Shown here piece by piece: positions 46,201 through 55,898 of a stretch of DNA of 64,000 nucleotides (position 1 is the stretch's first letter; each line of letters opens with the position of its first letter). A model generated the notes under the pieces. It made no database searches and was not told the DNA's origin. It saw only the letters and a program-made list of their open reading frames with translations. A program made the position numbers and the translations under genes. The stretch lies in assembly GCF_030730945.1 (NCBI RefSeq), contig NZ_JAVAMS010000001.1, positions 248,001 through 312,000 of the forward strand. Direction: 5' to 3'. Source of the stretch: Aurantiacibacter poecillastricola. Its GTDB lineage: Bacteria; Pseudomonadota; Alphaproteobacteria; Sphingomonadales; Sphingomonadaceae.

Positions 46201-47613
46201 TCACTCCACCGGGCGGGAACTGTCGAGCAGGTCCTTTTCCTGGCCGGGGTCGCTGGCGCGTTCCTCGTTCACCATGCGGGCAATCTCGTCCTCGGGCGCG
46301 ATGTCCTCCGCGATGGCGACTGGTGCGGGTGACGGACGCGGCGGAGGCGGAGAAGGCGGCGCCCTGGCCGCGGGCCTGCCCTCGCCCGCTGCCGGACCGA
46401 CATTCTCGAACGGCAGGGGCACGGTGCGCTGGTCGAAGCGCAGGCGATAGATCGGTTCGGGCAGCGCGAAGCCCCCCTCTTCCAGTGCGCGCTTGGCCGC
46501 GGCAATCGCCCGGCTGCGGGCCTTGAGGAAATCGGCCTGCCGCTGGTCGACCCAGGCGAAGAAGGTGAGCACGACGTTGGAATCGCCCACATGGTCGATC
46601 TGCACCTCGGGCGGAGGATCCTTCAGCACGAAGTCGAGCTTCGCCAGCGTTTCCCGTCCAAGCTGGCGTGCGGCCTCGGCATCGTCGTCCGCGTCCACCC
46701 CCAGTTCGAAGTCGAAGCGGCGTTGCGGGTTGCGCGTGTAGTTGAGGATCACCGCCTTGAAGACGGTGGAATTGGGGATGCGCAAATGGTTGCCATCCAG
46801 CGTCATCAGCACGGTGGCGCGGCTGGTGAGGCGGATCACCCGGCCCTCCTGCGTGTCGATCACCACGTGGTCGTTGGCGCGGAAGGGCTGGCGCAGGCTC
46901 AGCATCAGCGAGGCGACGTAGTTCTCCACCGTGTCGCGCATGGCGAAACCCAGTGCGATGCCGATCACGCCCGCGCCGCCCAGCACCGCGCCGAGCAAGG
47001 CCCCCGCCCCGATCATGTCGAGCGCGATGACGATGCCGGCGATGGTGAAGATGAAGCGCACCGCGCTGGCGAGCAGTTCGGCAAGAAACCCGTTGGGCGC
47101 GACGCGGCGCCACAATCCGGTGAAGGAGGCGATGAGGTAGCCGATCGCGGCGATCGCCAGTCCCACCAGCACCGCCAGCGCCATCTGGGGCAGGGCACGG
47201 GTCAGTTCGCGCAGCCTGTCCCCCAGCCCGCCAATGTCCTCGCCGATATCGACGCTGACGTCGCGCTCTATCGTGTTTTCGACAGTGGCCACGCCCTCGA
47301 CGCCCGTTGCAATCGCCTCCGCACGGGCAAGGGCGGCCTCGTCGGGCGCCACGCCGGACAGGGTGACGACGCCCATGCTCACGTCCACCTCCACCTGCGA
47401 GAGGCTGGGCACGTTGCTGAAGATGTCGGAGAGCCGCGCGGCTATGCGCTCGTCCTCGCCGGCCGCCTGCTCCAGTTCGATCGACCCCGCACTGGGCGTG
47501 GGCGGGGCAGGCGCCGGGCTTTCGGCGCTCTCCGGCAACAGCGACGCGCCCTGCGCGCCGGGAGCGAGCAGGGCGATCAGTAACGCGGCGAAAAGGGCGG
47601 TAAAGCGGTTCAG
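46201..47613 (-). CDS. MscS channel with BON domain; probable CTG start
   Basis: 470 aa. The protein begins LNRFTALFAALLIALL...AQG, a signal sequence, at a CTG codon that overlaps the stop of the preceding gene in a CTGA arrangement. No ATG, GTG or TTG is nearby in frame. A BON domain (VEVDVSMGVVTLSGVAPDEA ... GVATVENTI) is followed by membrane helices, the pore region GAVLGGAGVIGIALGFAMRDTVENYVA and the MscS beta domain (NDHVVIDTQEGRVIRL). The tail is Pro-rich. Length is normal for MscS-like channels with a leader. Confidence 0.85.
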   Translation of the reverse strand: MNRFTALFAALLIALLAPGAQGASLLPESAESPAPAPPTPSAGSIELEQAAGEDERIAARLSDIFSNVPSLSQVEVDVSMGVVTLSGVAPDEAALARAEAIATGVEGVATVENTIERDVSVDIGEDIGGLGDRLRELTRALPQMALAVLVGLAIAAIGYLIASFTGLWRRVAPNGFLAELLASAVRFIFTIAGIVIALDMIGAGALLGAVLGGAGVIGIALGFAMRDTVENYVASLMLSLRQPFRANDHVVIDTQEGRVIRLTSRATVLMTLDGNHLRIPNSTVFKAVILNYTRNPQRRFDFELGVDADDDAEAARQLGRETLAKLDFVLKDPPPEVQIDHVGDSNVVLTFFAWVDQRQADFLKARSRAIAAAKRALEEGGFALPEPIYRLRFDQRTVPLPFENVGPAAGEGRPAARAPPSPPPPRPSPAPVAIAEDIAPEDEIARMVNEERASDPGQEKDLLDSSRPVE

Positions 47614-47987
47614 AACAGTCCGGCGACGGCCTTGAAACCGAATGTCAGGGCCAGCGGCAGCCCAATGGCGGCGGCCCACAGCATGATGACCTCGCGGCGG
47701 AAGACGGGTGCCAGCGCCGGGTCGGCCGCCTCGGCATCGGAAAGACGGTCCCAGCGTTGTTCGAACATGCGGCAGGCCGGGATGATGGCGGCAACCAGCA
47801 CGATCAGCGCGAAATAGGGCAGCACCGATCCGCCGCTCGCTTTCAGCTGGGTCATGGTCATGAAGATGTGGAGGCCCGTGTAGACAAGCAGTCCGAACGC
47901 GACATGATCGCTGATCTTGCGCCGCCAATCCAGCTTGGATGCAGTGCCCTTGCGGGTATCCTGCCTATGATCGAGTGCCTTGTTCAT
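47610..47987 (-). CDS. Small membrane protein upstream of the BON-MscS gene
   Basis: 125 aa from ATG 47987, with GAGGA 8 nt upstream. Residues 1-25 are polar (MNKALDHRQDTRKG), followed by hydrophobic segments at about 30-48, 55-75 and 100-122. Ends VAGLF. It is translationally coupled to the MscS gene by the CTGA overlap. No family recognised. Confidence 0.75.
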   Translation of the reverse strand: MNKALDHRQDTRKGTASKLDWRRKISDHVAFGLLVYTGLHIFMTMTQLKASGGSVLPYFALIVLVAAIIPACRMFEQRWDRLSDAEAADPALAPVFRREVIMLWAAAIGLPLALTFGFKAVAGLF

Positions 47988-48181
47988 CCGGCTGTCCTCT
48001 CTTCCAGTCCCGAGTCGGAGTATTCCAGCTAGTTGATCTGCTTGCAAGCACGCTAACCATACGTTCAGCTTTGGCAGCCATTTGCTTTCAGCCAGAGACG
48101 ATCTCATGCAGGAATCTTGCCAAACACCCTTCAAAGCACGGCTATCCATGCTAGATGCCCCGATATGACGAAGGACTGGGC

Positions 48182-48997
48182 ATGAGCGCGCTCGACGACG
48201 AATTCCTCGATGAGGAGGCCCTTGCGGAATCGATGGCCGAAGCGCCCTCGAACGCGGCGCCCGGCCTGCCCGAGAACGGCGGGCTGGAAGTCATCTCCAT
48301 CGCCAAGAGCTACGACAAGCGCAGCGTGCTGTCCGACATCTCGCTGACCGTCGCCAAGGGCGAGGTGCTGGGCCTGCTCGGCCCCAACGGCGCGGGTAAG
48401 ACGACGTGCTTCTATTCCATCATGGGGCTGGTGAAGCCCGATAGCGGGCGCATCCTGATGGACGGCGTGGATGTCACCAGGCTGCCGATGTATCGCCGCG
48501 CCATCCTCGGCCTCGGCTACCTGCCGCAGGAGACCAGCATCTTCCGCGGCATGACGGTCGAACAGAACATCAAGTCGGTGCTCGAAATGGTGGAGCCCGA
48601 CAAGGCCACCCGCGAGGCGGAGCTGGAACGGCTCTTGGAGGAGTTCCACATCACCCGCCTGCGCTCCAGCCCGGCAATGGCCCTGTCGGGCGGTGAGCGC
48701 CGCCGCTGCGAGATCGCCCGCGCATTGGCGGCCAAGCCCTCCATCATGCTGCTGGACGAGCCCTTTGCCGGCATCGACCCGCTCTCGATCAGCGACATCC
48801 GCGACCTGGTGAAAGACCTGAAGGGTCGCGGCATCGGCGTGCTGATCACCGATCACAACGTGCGCGAGACGCTGGATATCGTCGACCGCGCCTGCATCAT
48901 CTACGGCGGGCAGGTGCTGTTCGCCGGCTCCCCGCAGGAACTGGTGGCCGACGCGAACGTGCGCCGCCTCTACCTCGGCGAGGGTTTCGAACTGTGA
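48182..48997 (+). CDS. lptB: LPS export ABC ATPase LptB
   Basis: 271 aa. It has an N-terminal acidic extension of about 30 residues. The ATPase shows Walker A LGPNGAGKTT, Q-loop LPQETSIF, signature ALSGGERRR, Walker B IMLLDEPFAGIDP and ITDHNVRET at the switch His. It powers LPS transport with LptFG. The start 48182 was chosen over 48155 because AAGGA fits. It is followed by rpoN, a conserved order in proteobacteria; lptA/lptC are not upstream here. Confidence 0.95.
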   Translation: MSALDDEFLDEEALAESMAEAPSNAAPGLPENGGLEVISIAKSYDKRSVLSDISLTVAKGEVLGLLGPNGAGKTTCFYSIMGLVKPDSGRILMDGVDVTRLPMYRRAILGLGYLPQETSIFRGMTVEQNIKSVLEMVEPDKATREAELERLLEEFHITRLRSSPAMALSGGERRRCEIARALAAKPSIMLLDEPFAGIDPLSISDIRDLVKDLKGRGIGVLITDHNVRETLDIVDRACIIYGGQVLFAGSPQELVADANVRRLYLGEGFEL

Positions 48998-49035
48998 CGC
49001 GCACGCTGCACTGATGCTTGGATTGGGGGTCTGAT

Positions 49036-50478
49036 ATGGCTCTGGGGCCAAGACTAGACCTCAGGCAATCGCAATCGCTGGTGATGACGCCGCAATTGCA
49101 GCAGGCGATCAAGCTGCTGGCGCTGTCGAACCTCGAGATCGAGACCTTCGTGGGGGAGGCGCTGGAAGCGAACCCGTTGCTGGAAGCTGGCGAGCTGCGC
49201 GCCGAGGACCGCGAGGCGCCGCCCGAAAGCGAACAGCCCGACATCCACGATGCGACGCCCGGCAATGGCGACGAGGCGCTGGATATCGACCCTGCCGCGC
49301 TCGATACCGACCGCGATACGGGCGACTGGTCCGCCGAAATCTCCGGCGGCAGCGCGGAAGGGCTGGACCTGGAAAACCGCAGCGATGCGGAGCTCTCGCT
49401 CGCCGATCACCTCGAACGGCAGCTCGGCCCCGCCGCGCCCGACGCGCAGACCGCCTTCATCGCGCGCCATATCATCGGCCTGCTGGACGAGGCCGGCTAC
49501 CTCGCCACCCCCTTGCGCGATATCGCCATCGATCTCGACGTGGCGCTCACCCGGGTGGAGGAAGCGCTGGAGGTGGTCCAGTCGCTCGACCCCACGGGCG
49601 TGGGCGCGCGCTCGCTGTCGGAATGCCTCGCGCTGCAGGCGAAGGAGGCCGACCGCTACGATCCGTGCATGGAAGTGCTGATCGACAACCTCGAACTCGT
49701 CGCCAAGGGCGCGGTGGCCCATCTGAAGCGCATCTGCCGCGTGGATGACGAGGATTTTGCCGCGATGCTGGCCGAACTTCGCGGCTACGATCCCAAACCG
49801 GGCTTGCGGTTCGGAGGCGGGACAAGCGGCGCGATAGTTCCCGACGTGCTGCTGAGCGCCAGGGACGATGCCTGGGATATCCGCCTGAACGAAGGCACCC
49901 TGCCCCGCCTTGTCGTCAACCGCAGCTACTATGTCGAATTGCGCGCAGGGGCGACCAGCAAGGATGCGAAAGGCTGGCTGAGCGAGAAGCTGGCCGACGC
50001 CAACTGGCTGATCAAGGCGCTCGACCAGCGGCAGAAGACCATCCTCAAGGTCGCCGCCGAGATCGTGAAGCAGCAGGACGGCTTCTTCCGCCGCGGCGTT
50101 TCCGAATTGCGGCCTTTGACGCTGGCGAAAGTGGCCGAGGCGATCGAGATGCACGAAAGCACGGTCTCGCGCGTCACCTCGAACAAGTTCCTGCACTGCG
50201 AACGCGGCACGTTCGAGCTGAAGTATTTCTTCACCTCGGGCGTAGGCGGCGGAGCCGACGGCGAAGGCGCGAGCGCGGAGGCGGTGAAGGCCCGCATCAA
50301 GGCCCTCACCGATGCCGAGGACCCGAAGAAGATCCTCTCCGACGATGCGTTGGTGGACCTGCTGAAAGCGGAAGGCTTCGACCTCGCGCGGCGCACGGTC
50401 GCGAAATATCGCGAGGCTATCGGGATCGGGTCGAGCGTGCAGCGGCGAAGGGCGAAAAAGCTGGCGGCTATGGGGTGA
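49036..50478 (+). CDS. rpoN: RNA polymerase sigma-54 factor
   Basis: 480 aa. Region I MALGPRLDLRQSQSLVMTPQLQQAIKLL is Gln/Leu-rich. Core-binding and HTH segments are present, and the RpoN box is seen as ARRTVAKYREAIG near the C-terminus. It needs an enhancer-binding activator; targets are not in the window. GGGGG precedes ATG 49036. It is 38 nt after lptB. Confidence 0.97.
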   Translation: MALGPRLDLRQSQSLVMTPQLQQAIKLLALSNLEIETFVGEALEANPLLEAGELRAEDREAPPESEQPDIHDATPGNGDEALDIDPAALDTDRDTGDWSAEISGGSAEGLDLENRSDAELSLADHLERQLGPAAPDAQTAFIARHIIGLLDEAGYLATPLRDIAIDLDVALTRVEEALEVVQSLDPTGVGARSLSECLALQAKEADRYDPCMEVLIDNLELVAKGAVAHLKRICRVDDEDFAAMLAELRGYDPKPGLRFGGGTSGAIVPDVLLSARDDAWDIRLNEGTLPRLVVNRSYYVELRAGATSKDAKGWLSEKLADANWLIKALDQRQKTILKVAAEIVKQQDGFFRRGVSELRPLTLAKVAEAIEMHESTVSRVTSNKFLHCERGTFELKYFFTSGVGGGADGEGASAEAVKARIKALTDAEDPKKILSDDALVDLLKAEGFDLARRTVAKYREAIGIGSSVQRRRAKKLAAMG

Positions 50479-50833
50479 GGCGTAACCGCCCGATCCCATG
50501 AATGTCCGACGCGGCGGACCGGCATTCTTTGAGAATCCGTCGATCTAGACAAGAGTGCGCTAAGTCATGCGCGAGCACCTGATTGATTTTTCCTAATATT
50601 GGCGATGAAGCCTAGTGTAACGGCTGCTGCAAATTCCAGGCGCAAATCGCCGAATTGCCTTCCGATCAATCGAGGAACATAGCGCTCCGGAAATTGCCTT
50701 TTGTTTTAGTTAGGCGAGCTAATTCCTGATCTTTGTTAAACCATTGCTCCGTAACGCCATTTCGGGGAACATTAGTTCGACCGCGACTTTGGTGCTGCAT
50801 ATTTCGCATTCAGCAAACCGCAGGAGAAGCAGC
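50479..50833 (+). promoter_or_regulatory. Gene-free stretch with possible EcfG-type stress promoter
   Basis: 355 bp, AT-rich, no gene. GGAAC at 50766-50770 is followed after 16 nt by CTTT (50787-50790). This is one mismatch from the alphaproteobacterial general-stress consensus GGAAC-N16/17-CGTT, and it is placed 44 nt before the ferritin-like gene. The rest shows no other clear element. Confidence 0.4.
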
Positions 50834-52105
50834 ATGGCGTTCAACCCGCTCACGGAAAAAGGCATTCCAATGGATCGCCAGTTCCGATCCTGGTCGGAAC
50901 TGGCCGGCGAGACCTACGATACCAACGAGGTCCATCCCTATACCCGTTGCCGCGTAATCCTGATGAACGGCATCGAGGTCGAGGCGATCATGAACTCGCA
51001 CAATGCCGCGCGCCGCACTGCGGATAGCGGGATCAAGCAGATGCTCGCCCTTGTGCGCAAGGCGGAACAGCAGCAGCAGAAGCGGGTGAACTGGCTGATC
51101 CCGGGAAGCGAGAGCACCATCGCGAACACCATCGGCTATGAGCAGGTGGCCGTGGACCTGACGAGCTGGATCGCCCGGCACGAGCCCGATCCCTATCTGA
51201 CGCAAGCTTACGAGTTCGGCGTCCTCGAGGATTACGACCACCTCTACCGTTATGCCAACCTGATGGACCTGATGGGCGAGCGGCGGAAGGCCGAGGAAAT
51301 CACCGGTGACCTTACCGAGATCCTGCCGGGCCGCCCGACCATCTTCCATCACCGCCACCCGCACGATGAACTGCGCCGGCCGATGACCGTGCAGGCATCG
51401 GACATCCAGTCGATCCTCAATGCGATGACGGTCGTCTCCGCCGAACAACAGACGATGAATTTCTACATGACGGTGGGCAACCGGCCCGAGGATCCGCTGG
51501 CGCGCGCGCTCTATCTCGAGATCGCCCAGGTGGAGGAGCAACACGTGTCGCATTACGAGTCGATCCTCGATCCGACCACGCCCGAACTGCTCAACCTCGT
51601 GCTGCACGAATACAACGAATGCTGGCTCTACTGGTCGTGCATGGAGACCGAGACCGACACGAAGATCCGCCAGGTCTGGGAGACCCACCTGGCCATGGAG
51701 CTCGAGCATCTGCGACTCGCGGTCGACATGATGAAACAGGTCGATGGCCTCGATGCGGCGGATTTCTTACCCAAGGGCGGCCTGACCGAACCGATGACGT
51801 TCGAGGCCAACAAGGAATATGTCCGCGGCGTGCTCGATCGCACGCTGGACTGGACCGCCTACGATTCCGAATTCGTCCCCGTGGGCGAGCTGCCCGAAGA
51901 TCATCGCTTCTTCGACTATCAGCGCAAGGTAAACGAAGGCGGCACGCCGAGCGAGGACGTGATCCGGCGGCACCGCGAGGAATTTGGCGGGGAATACCGC
52001 TTCAATACCGAGGGCGAGCATCCGAACCCGTCCCTGCGGGAAAGCGGCACCGCCGAGGATACGCCTTATGACAAGGCCCGCCAGAACGCGACGGAGACTG
52101 TATGA
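50834..52105 (+). CDS. Ferritin-like diiron domain protein
   Basis: 423 aa. AGGAG precedes ATG 50834. Residues 1-180 carry a region with CRVILMNGIEVEAIMNSHNAARR and no obvious catalytic motif. The middle resembles a ferritin-like four-helix bundle with metal ligands: VSAEQQTMNFY, EIAQVEEQHVSHYE, EYNECWLYWS and MELEHLRLAVDMM (a repeated E and ExxH pattern). No transmembrane segment. It probably acts in oxidative or general stress and is translationally coupled to the DUF4142 gene. Confidence 0.7.
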   Translation: MAFNPLTEKGIPMDRQFRSWSELAGETYDTNEVHPYTRCRVILMNGIEVEAIMNSHNAARRTADSGIKQMLALVRKAEQQQQKRVNWLIPGSESTIANTIGYEQVAVDLTSWIARHEPDPYLTQAYEFGVLEDYDHLYRYANLMDLMGERRKAEEITGDLTEILPGRPTIFHHRHPHDELRRPMTVQASDIQSILNAMTVVSAEQQTMNFYMTVGNRPEDPLARALYLEIAQVEEQHVSHYESILDPTTPELLNLVLHEYNECWLYWSCMETETDTKIRQVWETHLAMELEHLRLAVDMMKQVDGLDAADFLPKGGLTEPMTFEANKEYVRGVLDRTLDWTAYDSEFVPVGELPEDHRFFDYQRKVNEGGTPSEDVIRRHREEFGGEYRFNTEGEHPNPSLRESGTAEDTPYDKARQNATETV

Positions 52106-52650
52106 TGACCACCAGGGACGAAAAGCACACCGGCCTCCACCACACGGCGGACAAGGTTCAGGACACGATCGGCGGCATGCACGGGCGGGTCAAGGCGAAG
52201 ACCCTTGGATCGCATTCAGGCGAGGCATTCGCCAAGAACGCCGCGATTGGTGACATCTACGAGATCACCGCAGCGAAAATGGCTCTCAAGCGCACTCGTT
52301 CGGACCGCGTGCGCGAGGCCGCCCGCAAGATGATCGACGATCACACGACGGCCACGCATCAGCTCCGCTCCGCTCACCGCATGTCGGAAACCGGGGATCT
52401 TCCCGAACTTCCCACGGAAGTGGACATGCGGCGGCGCAAGTGGCTTGAGCATCTCGAAGCTGCGCCGGACGACAAGTTCGACGAGACCTATCTCGATCAG
52501 CAGGTGCTGGCGCACAAGGAAACGGTCGACCTGATGACCGGCTATGCTCAATCCGGCGACAATTGGCAGCTGCGCTCATTTGCCGAAGGTACGGCCCCGG
52601 TTGTCGAGCGGCACCTGGCGATGATGGAAAAGCTGCGCGCGGCCTTGTGA
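52102..52650 (+). CDS. DUF4142 domain protein
   Basis: 182 aa. The ATGATG start overlaps the stop of the ferritin-like gene by 4 nt. The DUF4142 core is visible: HSGEAFAKNAAIGDIYEITAAKMAL, ARKMIDDHTTATHQL and DETYLDQQVLAHKETVDLM. The family is ferritin-like and often induced by general stress. No signal peptide is seen, unlike many DUF4142 proteins. Confidence 0.88.
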   Translation: MMTTRDEKHTGLHHTADKVQDTIGGMHGRVKAKTLGSHSGEAFAKNAAIGDIYEITAAKMALKRTRSDRVREAARKMIDDHTTATHQLRSAHRMSETGDLPELPTEVDMRRRKWLEHLEAAPDDKFDETYLDQQVLAHKETVDLMTGYAQSGDNWQLRSFAEGTAPVVERHLAMMEKLRAAL

Positions 52651-52980
52651 AATATCCATAGGCTCGTTTCCCGGGAGTGCGGCTGGCAGGATAGGCGCCT
52701 CTCCGGCCATTCGCGGGCAATGAGATCGCATGGTCGGGCTGAAACTGCCTATCACCCGATCTGCCCGTGCAGGGCCTTTCCTACACCCGCTCTTCCTGCC
52801 AGCGCCCTCTCGCCCGTTTTCTGGCCCAAGGGATTCGCCTCGTCGCGCGAGGCTACCTAAACCACGATCTGGCAAACGCTGTTCCTACCGCCAGCATGTA
52901 CTTCATCAACTAACCTTCACGTAGCAGCAGCGCGGGTCCTTCAAACCTTGCCGCCCAAACCCTCGCAAAACCGCCACAAA

Positions 52981-53077
52981 TTAACGCTAGGCGAGTGTCA
53001 CCCAAAGGACTCAGTACGAAAGTCTTAACGGCGAAAACGCTTTGTTAACCTTTTTCGGTGAGAAATTGCGTGGTTAA
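52981..53077 (+). promoter_or_regulatory. ctrA upstream region with TTAA half-sites
   Basis: TTAACG (52981), TTAACG (53025), TTAACC (53045) and GGTTAA (53072-53077) lie within 160 bp of the ctrA start. CtrA binds TTAA-N7-TTAA or TTAACCAT half-sites, so autoregulation is plausible. The upstream part of the 487-bp gap (52651-52980) has no recognisable gene. Confidence 0.5.
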
Positions 53078-53137
53078 TACCGGGCTTCCTCTCTTCACAG
53101 AGGCACACCCGCGGGGACTAAAAGGGGTTTTTGAGCA

Positions 53138-53839
53138 ATGCGTGTTCTGCTGATCGAAGACGAGCCGACCACCGCCAAGGCGATCGAGCTCATGCTGACG
53201 ACCGAAGGCTTCAACGTCTACCAGACGGACCTGGGCGAGGAAGGCCTCGATCTCGGCAAGCTGTACGATTACGACATCATCCTGCTCGACCTGAACCTGC
53301 CCGACATGCACGGCTACGACGTGCTGAAGAAGCTGCGCGTCGCCAAGGTGCAGACGCCGGTGCTGATCCTGTCCGGCATTGCCGAGATGGACTCCAAGAT
53401 CCGCTCCTTCGGCTTCGGCGCCGACGATTACGTGACCAAGCCCTTCCACCGCGACGAGCTGGTCGCCCGCATCCATGCTGTTGTGCGCCGCTCCAAGGGT
53501 CACAGCCAGTCGGTCATCCGCACCGGCAAGCTGGCCGTGAACCTCGATGCCAAGACCGTCGAGGTCGACGGCGCGCGGGTGCACCTCACCGGCAAGGAAT
53601 ATGCGATGCTCGAGCTGCTCTCGCTTCGCAAGGGCACGACGCTCACCAAGGAGATGTTCCTCAACCACCTGTATGGCGGGATGGACGAGCCCGAACTCAA
53701 GATCATCGACGTGTTCATCTGCAAGCTGCGCAAGAAGCTCTCCAGCGCGTGCGGCGGCGAGAACTACATCGAGACGGTATGGGGCCGCGGCTACGTGCTG
53801 CGCGATCCCGATGCGGCGGAAGAGACCGAAGCCGCCTGA
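53138..53839 (+). CDS. ctrA: Cell-cycle response regulator CtrA
   Basis: 233 aa, OmpR/PhoB type. The receiver has acidic EDEP at residues 7-10, the phosphoacceptor Asp51 in [15 protein letters not shown] and Lys in [12 protein letters not shown]. The winged helix has [31 protein letters not shown]. This matches CtrA almost throughout. In sphingomonads it governs motility, chemotaxis and cell-cycle genes. Confidence 0.97.
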   Translation: MRVLLIEDEPTTAKAIELMLTTEGFNVYQTDLGEEGLDLGKLYDYDIILLDLNLPDMHGYDVLKKLRVAKVQTPVLILSGIAEMDSKIRSFGFGADDYVTKPFHRDELVARIHAVVRRSKGHSQSVIRTGKLAVNLDAKTVEVDGARVHLTGKEYAMLELLSLRKGTTLTKEMFLNHLYGGMDEPELKIIDVFICKLRKKLSSACGGENYIETVWGRGYVLRDPDAAEETEAA

Positions 53840-53873
53840 TTACCGGACGCCCGGCTTCCCGGCGACGGGGGGA

Positions 53874-53912
53874 ACAGCGCCTCGGCAGGATGATCGCCTG
53901 CCGGGGCGCTGT
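53874..53912. terminator. Long hairpin between ctrA and the YbdG-type channel
   Basis: ACAGCGCC-t-CGGCAGG paired with CCTGCCG-g-GGCGCTGT (53874-53912). It lies between convergent genes; the T tract is weak. Confidence 0.55.
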
Positions 53913-53917
53913 CGTCT

Positions 53918-55129
53918 TCAGGCGACCTTCAGCGCGGCGAAATCCAGTCCGCTCGGCTCCTGGAACAGGCGCAGGCCAAACTCGGGCAGGATGGCGATGA
54001 GGTGGTCGAACAGGTCGGCCTGGATGCGTTCGTACTCGGCCCATTCCGTGGTGGCGGCAAAGCAATACACCTCCAGTGGCAGCCCTTGCGGCGTGGGCTC
54101 CAGCTGGCGAACCATCAGCGCGAAACCCGCTTCGGTTAGTTCGGGATTGGCCTTGAGATAGGCGATGACATAGGCGCGGAACGTGCCGATATTGGTCATC
54201 CGCCGCGCATTCACAGGGTTGGGATCGCCCGACAGCTCTCTCTCGTTCCACTCCGCCAGTTCGGTATCCTTGCCTGCAAGGTAATCCCTCAGCAGGCGGA
54301 AGCGGCGCAGGTCGTCGATCTCCTCCTTCGACAGGAAACGCACGGAGTTCTGGTCCAGCGGAAGGGCCCGCTTGATACGCCTGCCACCGGCATCCTTCAT
54401 GCCGCGCCAGTTGCGATAGCTCTCGGCGATCATCTTGTAGGTGGGAATGGCGGTGATGGTCTTGTCGAAATTCTGGACCTTCACGGTGTGCAGCGCGATG
54501 TCGATCACGTCGCCATCGGCATGCATCGCGGGCATTTCGATCCAGTCGCCCACACGCAGCATGTCGTTGCTGGAGAGCTGTACCGAGGCGACCAGCGAGA
54601 GGATCGTGTCCTTGAACACCAGCAGCAGCACCGCGGCCATCGCGCCGAGGCCCGAGAGTAGCAGCAGCGGCGATTGCTCGATCAACGCGGCGATCGCCAG
54701 GATTACCGCCGCGCAGTAGACCACGATCTTCACGACCTGGAGGTAGCCCTTGATCGGCTTGTTCCTGGCCTGCGGCGTGCGGATGTAAAGCTCGTTCACA
54801 TAGTCGAGCGCCTTGCTGATCGCCATCGCCACGCTGAGCACCACGCAGGCCATGGCGATGTTGTGAACAAGAACGCGCACCTCGGGATAGAGATGCGGGA
54901 CGAGGTCGATACCCTCGGCGATGATGAGCAGGGGCGCGACGGTGGCGAGGCGGGCCGCCGCCCGGTCCGACGTCTGGGTGCGGGTGTCGAGGAATGGCGC
55001 GGCGAGGCGCAGGAGCACCTTCTTCAGCAGGAAGTTCACCAGGATCGCCACCGCGGCAAGGGCGGCCAGCCCGATGGCTGCCTGCACCCACGCCTGTTGC
55101 GCGTCGAAGAATGTTATCGCCTGTTCCAT
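53918..55129 (-). CDS. YbdG/MscM-type mechanosensitive channel
   Basis: 403 aa. Five membrane helices (about residues 18-35, 60-80, 90-108, 130-150 and 158-175) precede the MscS-type pore and beta domain: LRVGDWIEMPAMHADGDVIDIALHTVKVQNFDKTITAIPTYKM is the YbdG signature in shortened form. The C-terminal domain contains LDQNSVRFL and LPLEVYCFAATTEWAEYE. It is divergent from trmB. Confidence 0.92.
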   Translation of the reverse strand: MEQAITFFDAQQAWVQAAIGLAALAAVAILVNFLLKKVLLRLAAPFLDTRTQTSDRAAARLATVAPLLIIAEGIDLVPHLYPEVRVLVHNIAMACVVLSVAMAISKALDYVNELYIRTPQARNKPIKGYLQVVKIVVYCAAVILAIAALIEQSPLLLLSGLGAMAAVLLLVFKDTILSLVASVQLSSNDMLRVGDWIEMPAMHADGDVIDIALHTVKVQNFDKTITAIPTYKMIAESYRNWRGMKDAGGRRIKRALPLDQNSVRFLSKEEIDDLRRFRLLRDYLAGKDTELAEWNERELSGDPNPVNARRMTNIGTFRAYVIAYLKANPELTEAGFALMVRQLEPTPQGLPLEVYCFAATTEWAEYERIQADLFDHLIAILPEFGLRLFQEPSGLDFAALKVA

Positions 55130-55196
55130 GATGCCGTGCGCCTAAACGACATGCAGGTGCTGGACAAGTCGGCCCCTCCCCCTCTAGCGGGGCGCA

Positions 55197-55898
55197 ATGA
55201 CGGCCTACAAGGATGGCGACCCCACGACGCTGAACCGGCTTTACGGCCGCTCCATCGGCAAGCCCCTGCGTGCGCAGCAGCAGGAGCTGGTGGACAGTTT
55301 CCTGCCCAAGATCGCCGTGCCCGAAGAGGGCCCGGTCACGGCGCAACGCTTGTTCGGCGAGGATTGCCCGCTGCATTTCGAGATCGGTTTCGGGGGCGGC
55401 GAACACCTTGCCTACCGGGCGGACCTGCTGCCAGATCACGGCTTCATCGGCGCCGAGCCTTTCGTCAACGGTGTCGCCCAGGCGCTAACCCATGTGCGCG
55501 ACCAGCGTCTTGCCAACGTCCGCCTCCATGCGGGCGATGCGCTTCAGGTGCTGGCCCGGGTGCCGGACGGGGCGCTGACCATGGCCTACCTCCTCCACCC
55601 CGACCCCTGGCCGAAGGCGCGCCACGCCAAACGCCGCATGATGAACGACGGCCCGGTGCAGATGATCGCCGACAAGCTGAAGCCGGGCGGCGAGTTCCGC
55701 TTCGGCACCGATCATCCTGTCTATGTCCGCCATGCGCTGATGGTGATGCAGCGCTTCACGCATGTCTTCGATTGGGTAGCCGAGGGGCCGGACAGCTTCC
55801 GCAAGCGGCCCTCCGGCTGGTGTGAGACGCGCTATGAGAACAAGGCGCGCACCCAGATGGGGCACGAGGTCTGGTACTTCCGCTTTCGGCGCAAGTGA
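55197..55898 (+). CDS. trmB: tRNA (guanine-N7-)-methyltransferase
   Basis: 233 aa. SAM site: PLHFEIGFGGGEHLAYRA. Catalytic/RNA region: YLLHPDPWPKARHAKRRM. Late block FRFGTDHPVYVRHAL. It makes m7G46 in tRNA. Ends FRFRRK. Ribosome site is weak. In many alphaproteobacteria it follows metK; here it is detached. Confidence 0.96.
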   Translation: MTAYKDGDPTTLNRLYGRSIGKPLRAQQQELVDSFLPKIAVPEEGPVTAQRLFGEDCPLHFEIGFGGGEHLAYRADLLPDHGFIGAEPFVNGVAQALTHVRDQRLANVRLHAGDALQVLARVPDGALTMAYLLHPDPWPKARHAKRRMMNDGPVQMIADKLKPGGEFRFGTDHPVYVRHALMVMQRFTHVFDWVAEGPDSFRKRPSGWCETRYENKARTQMGHEVWYFRFRRK

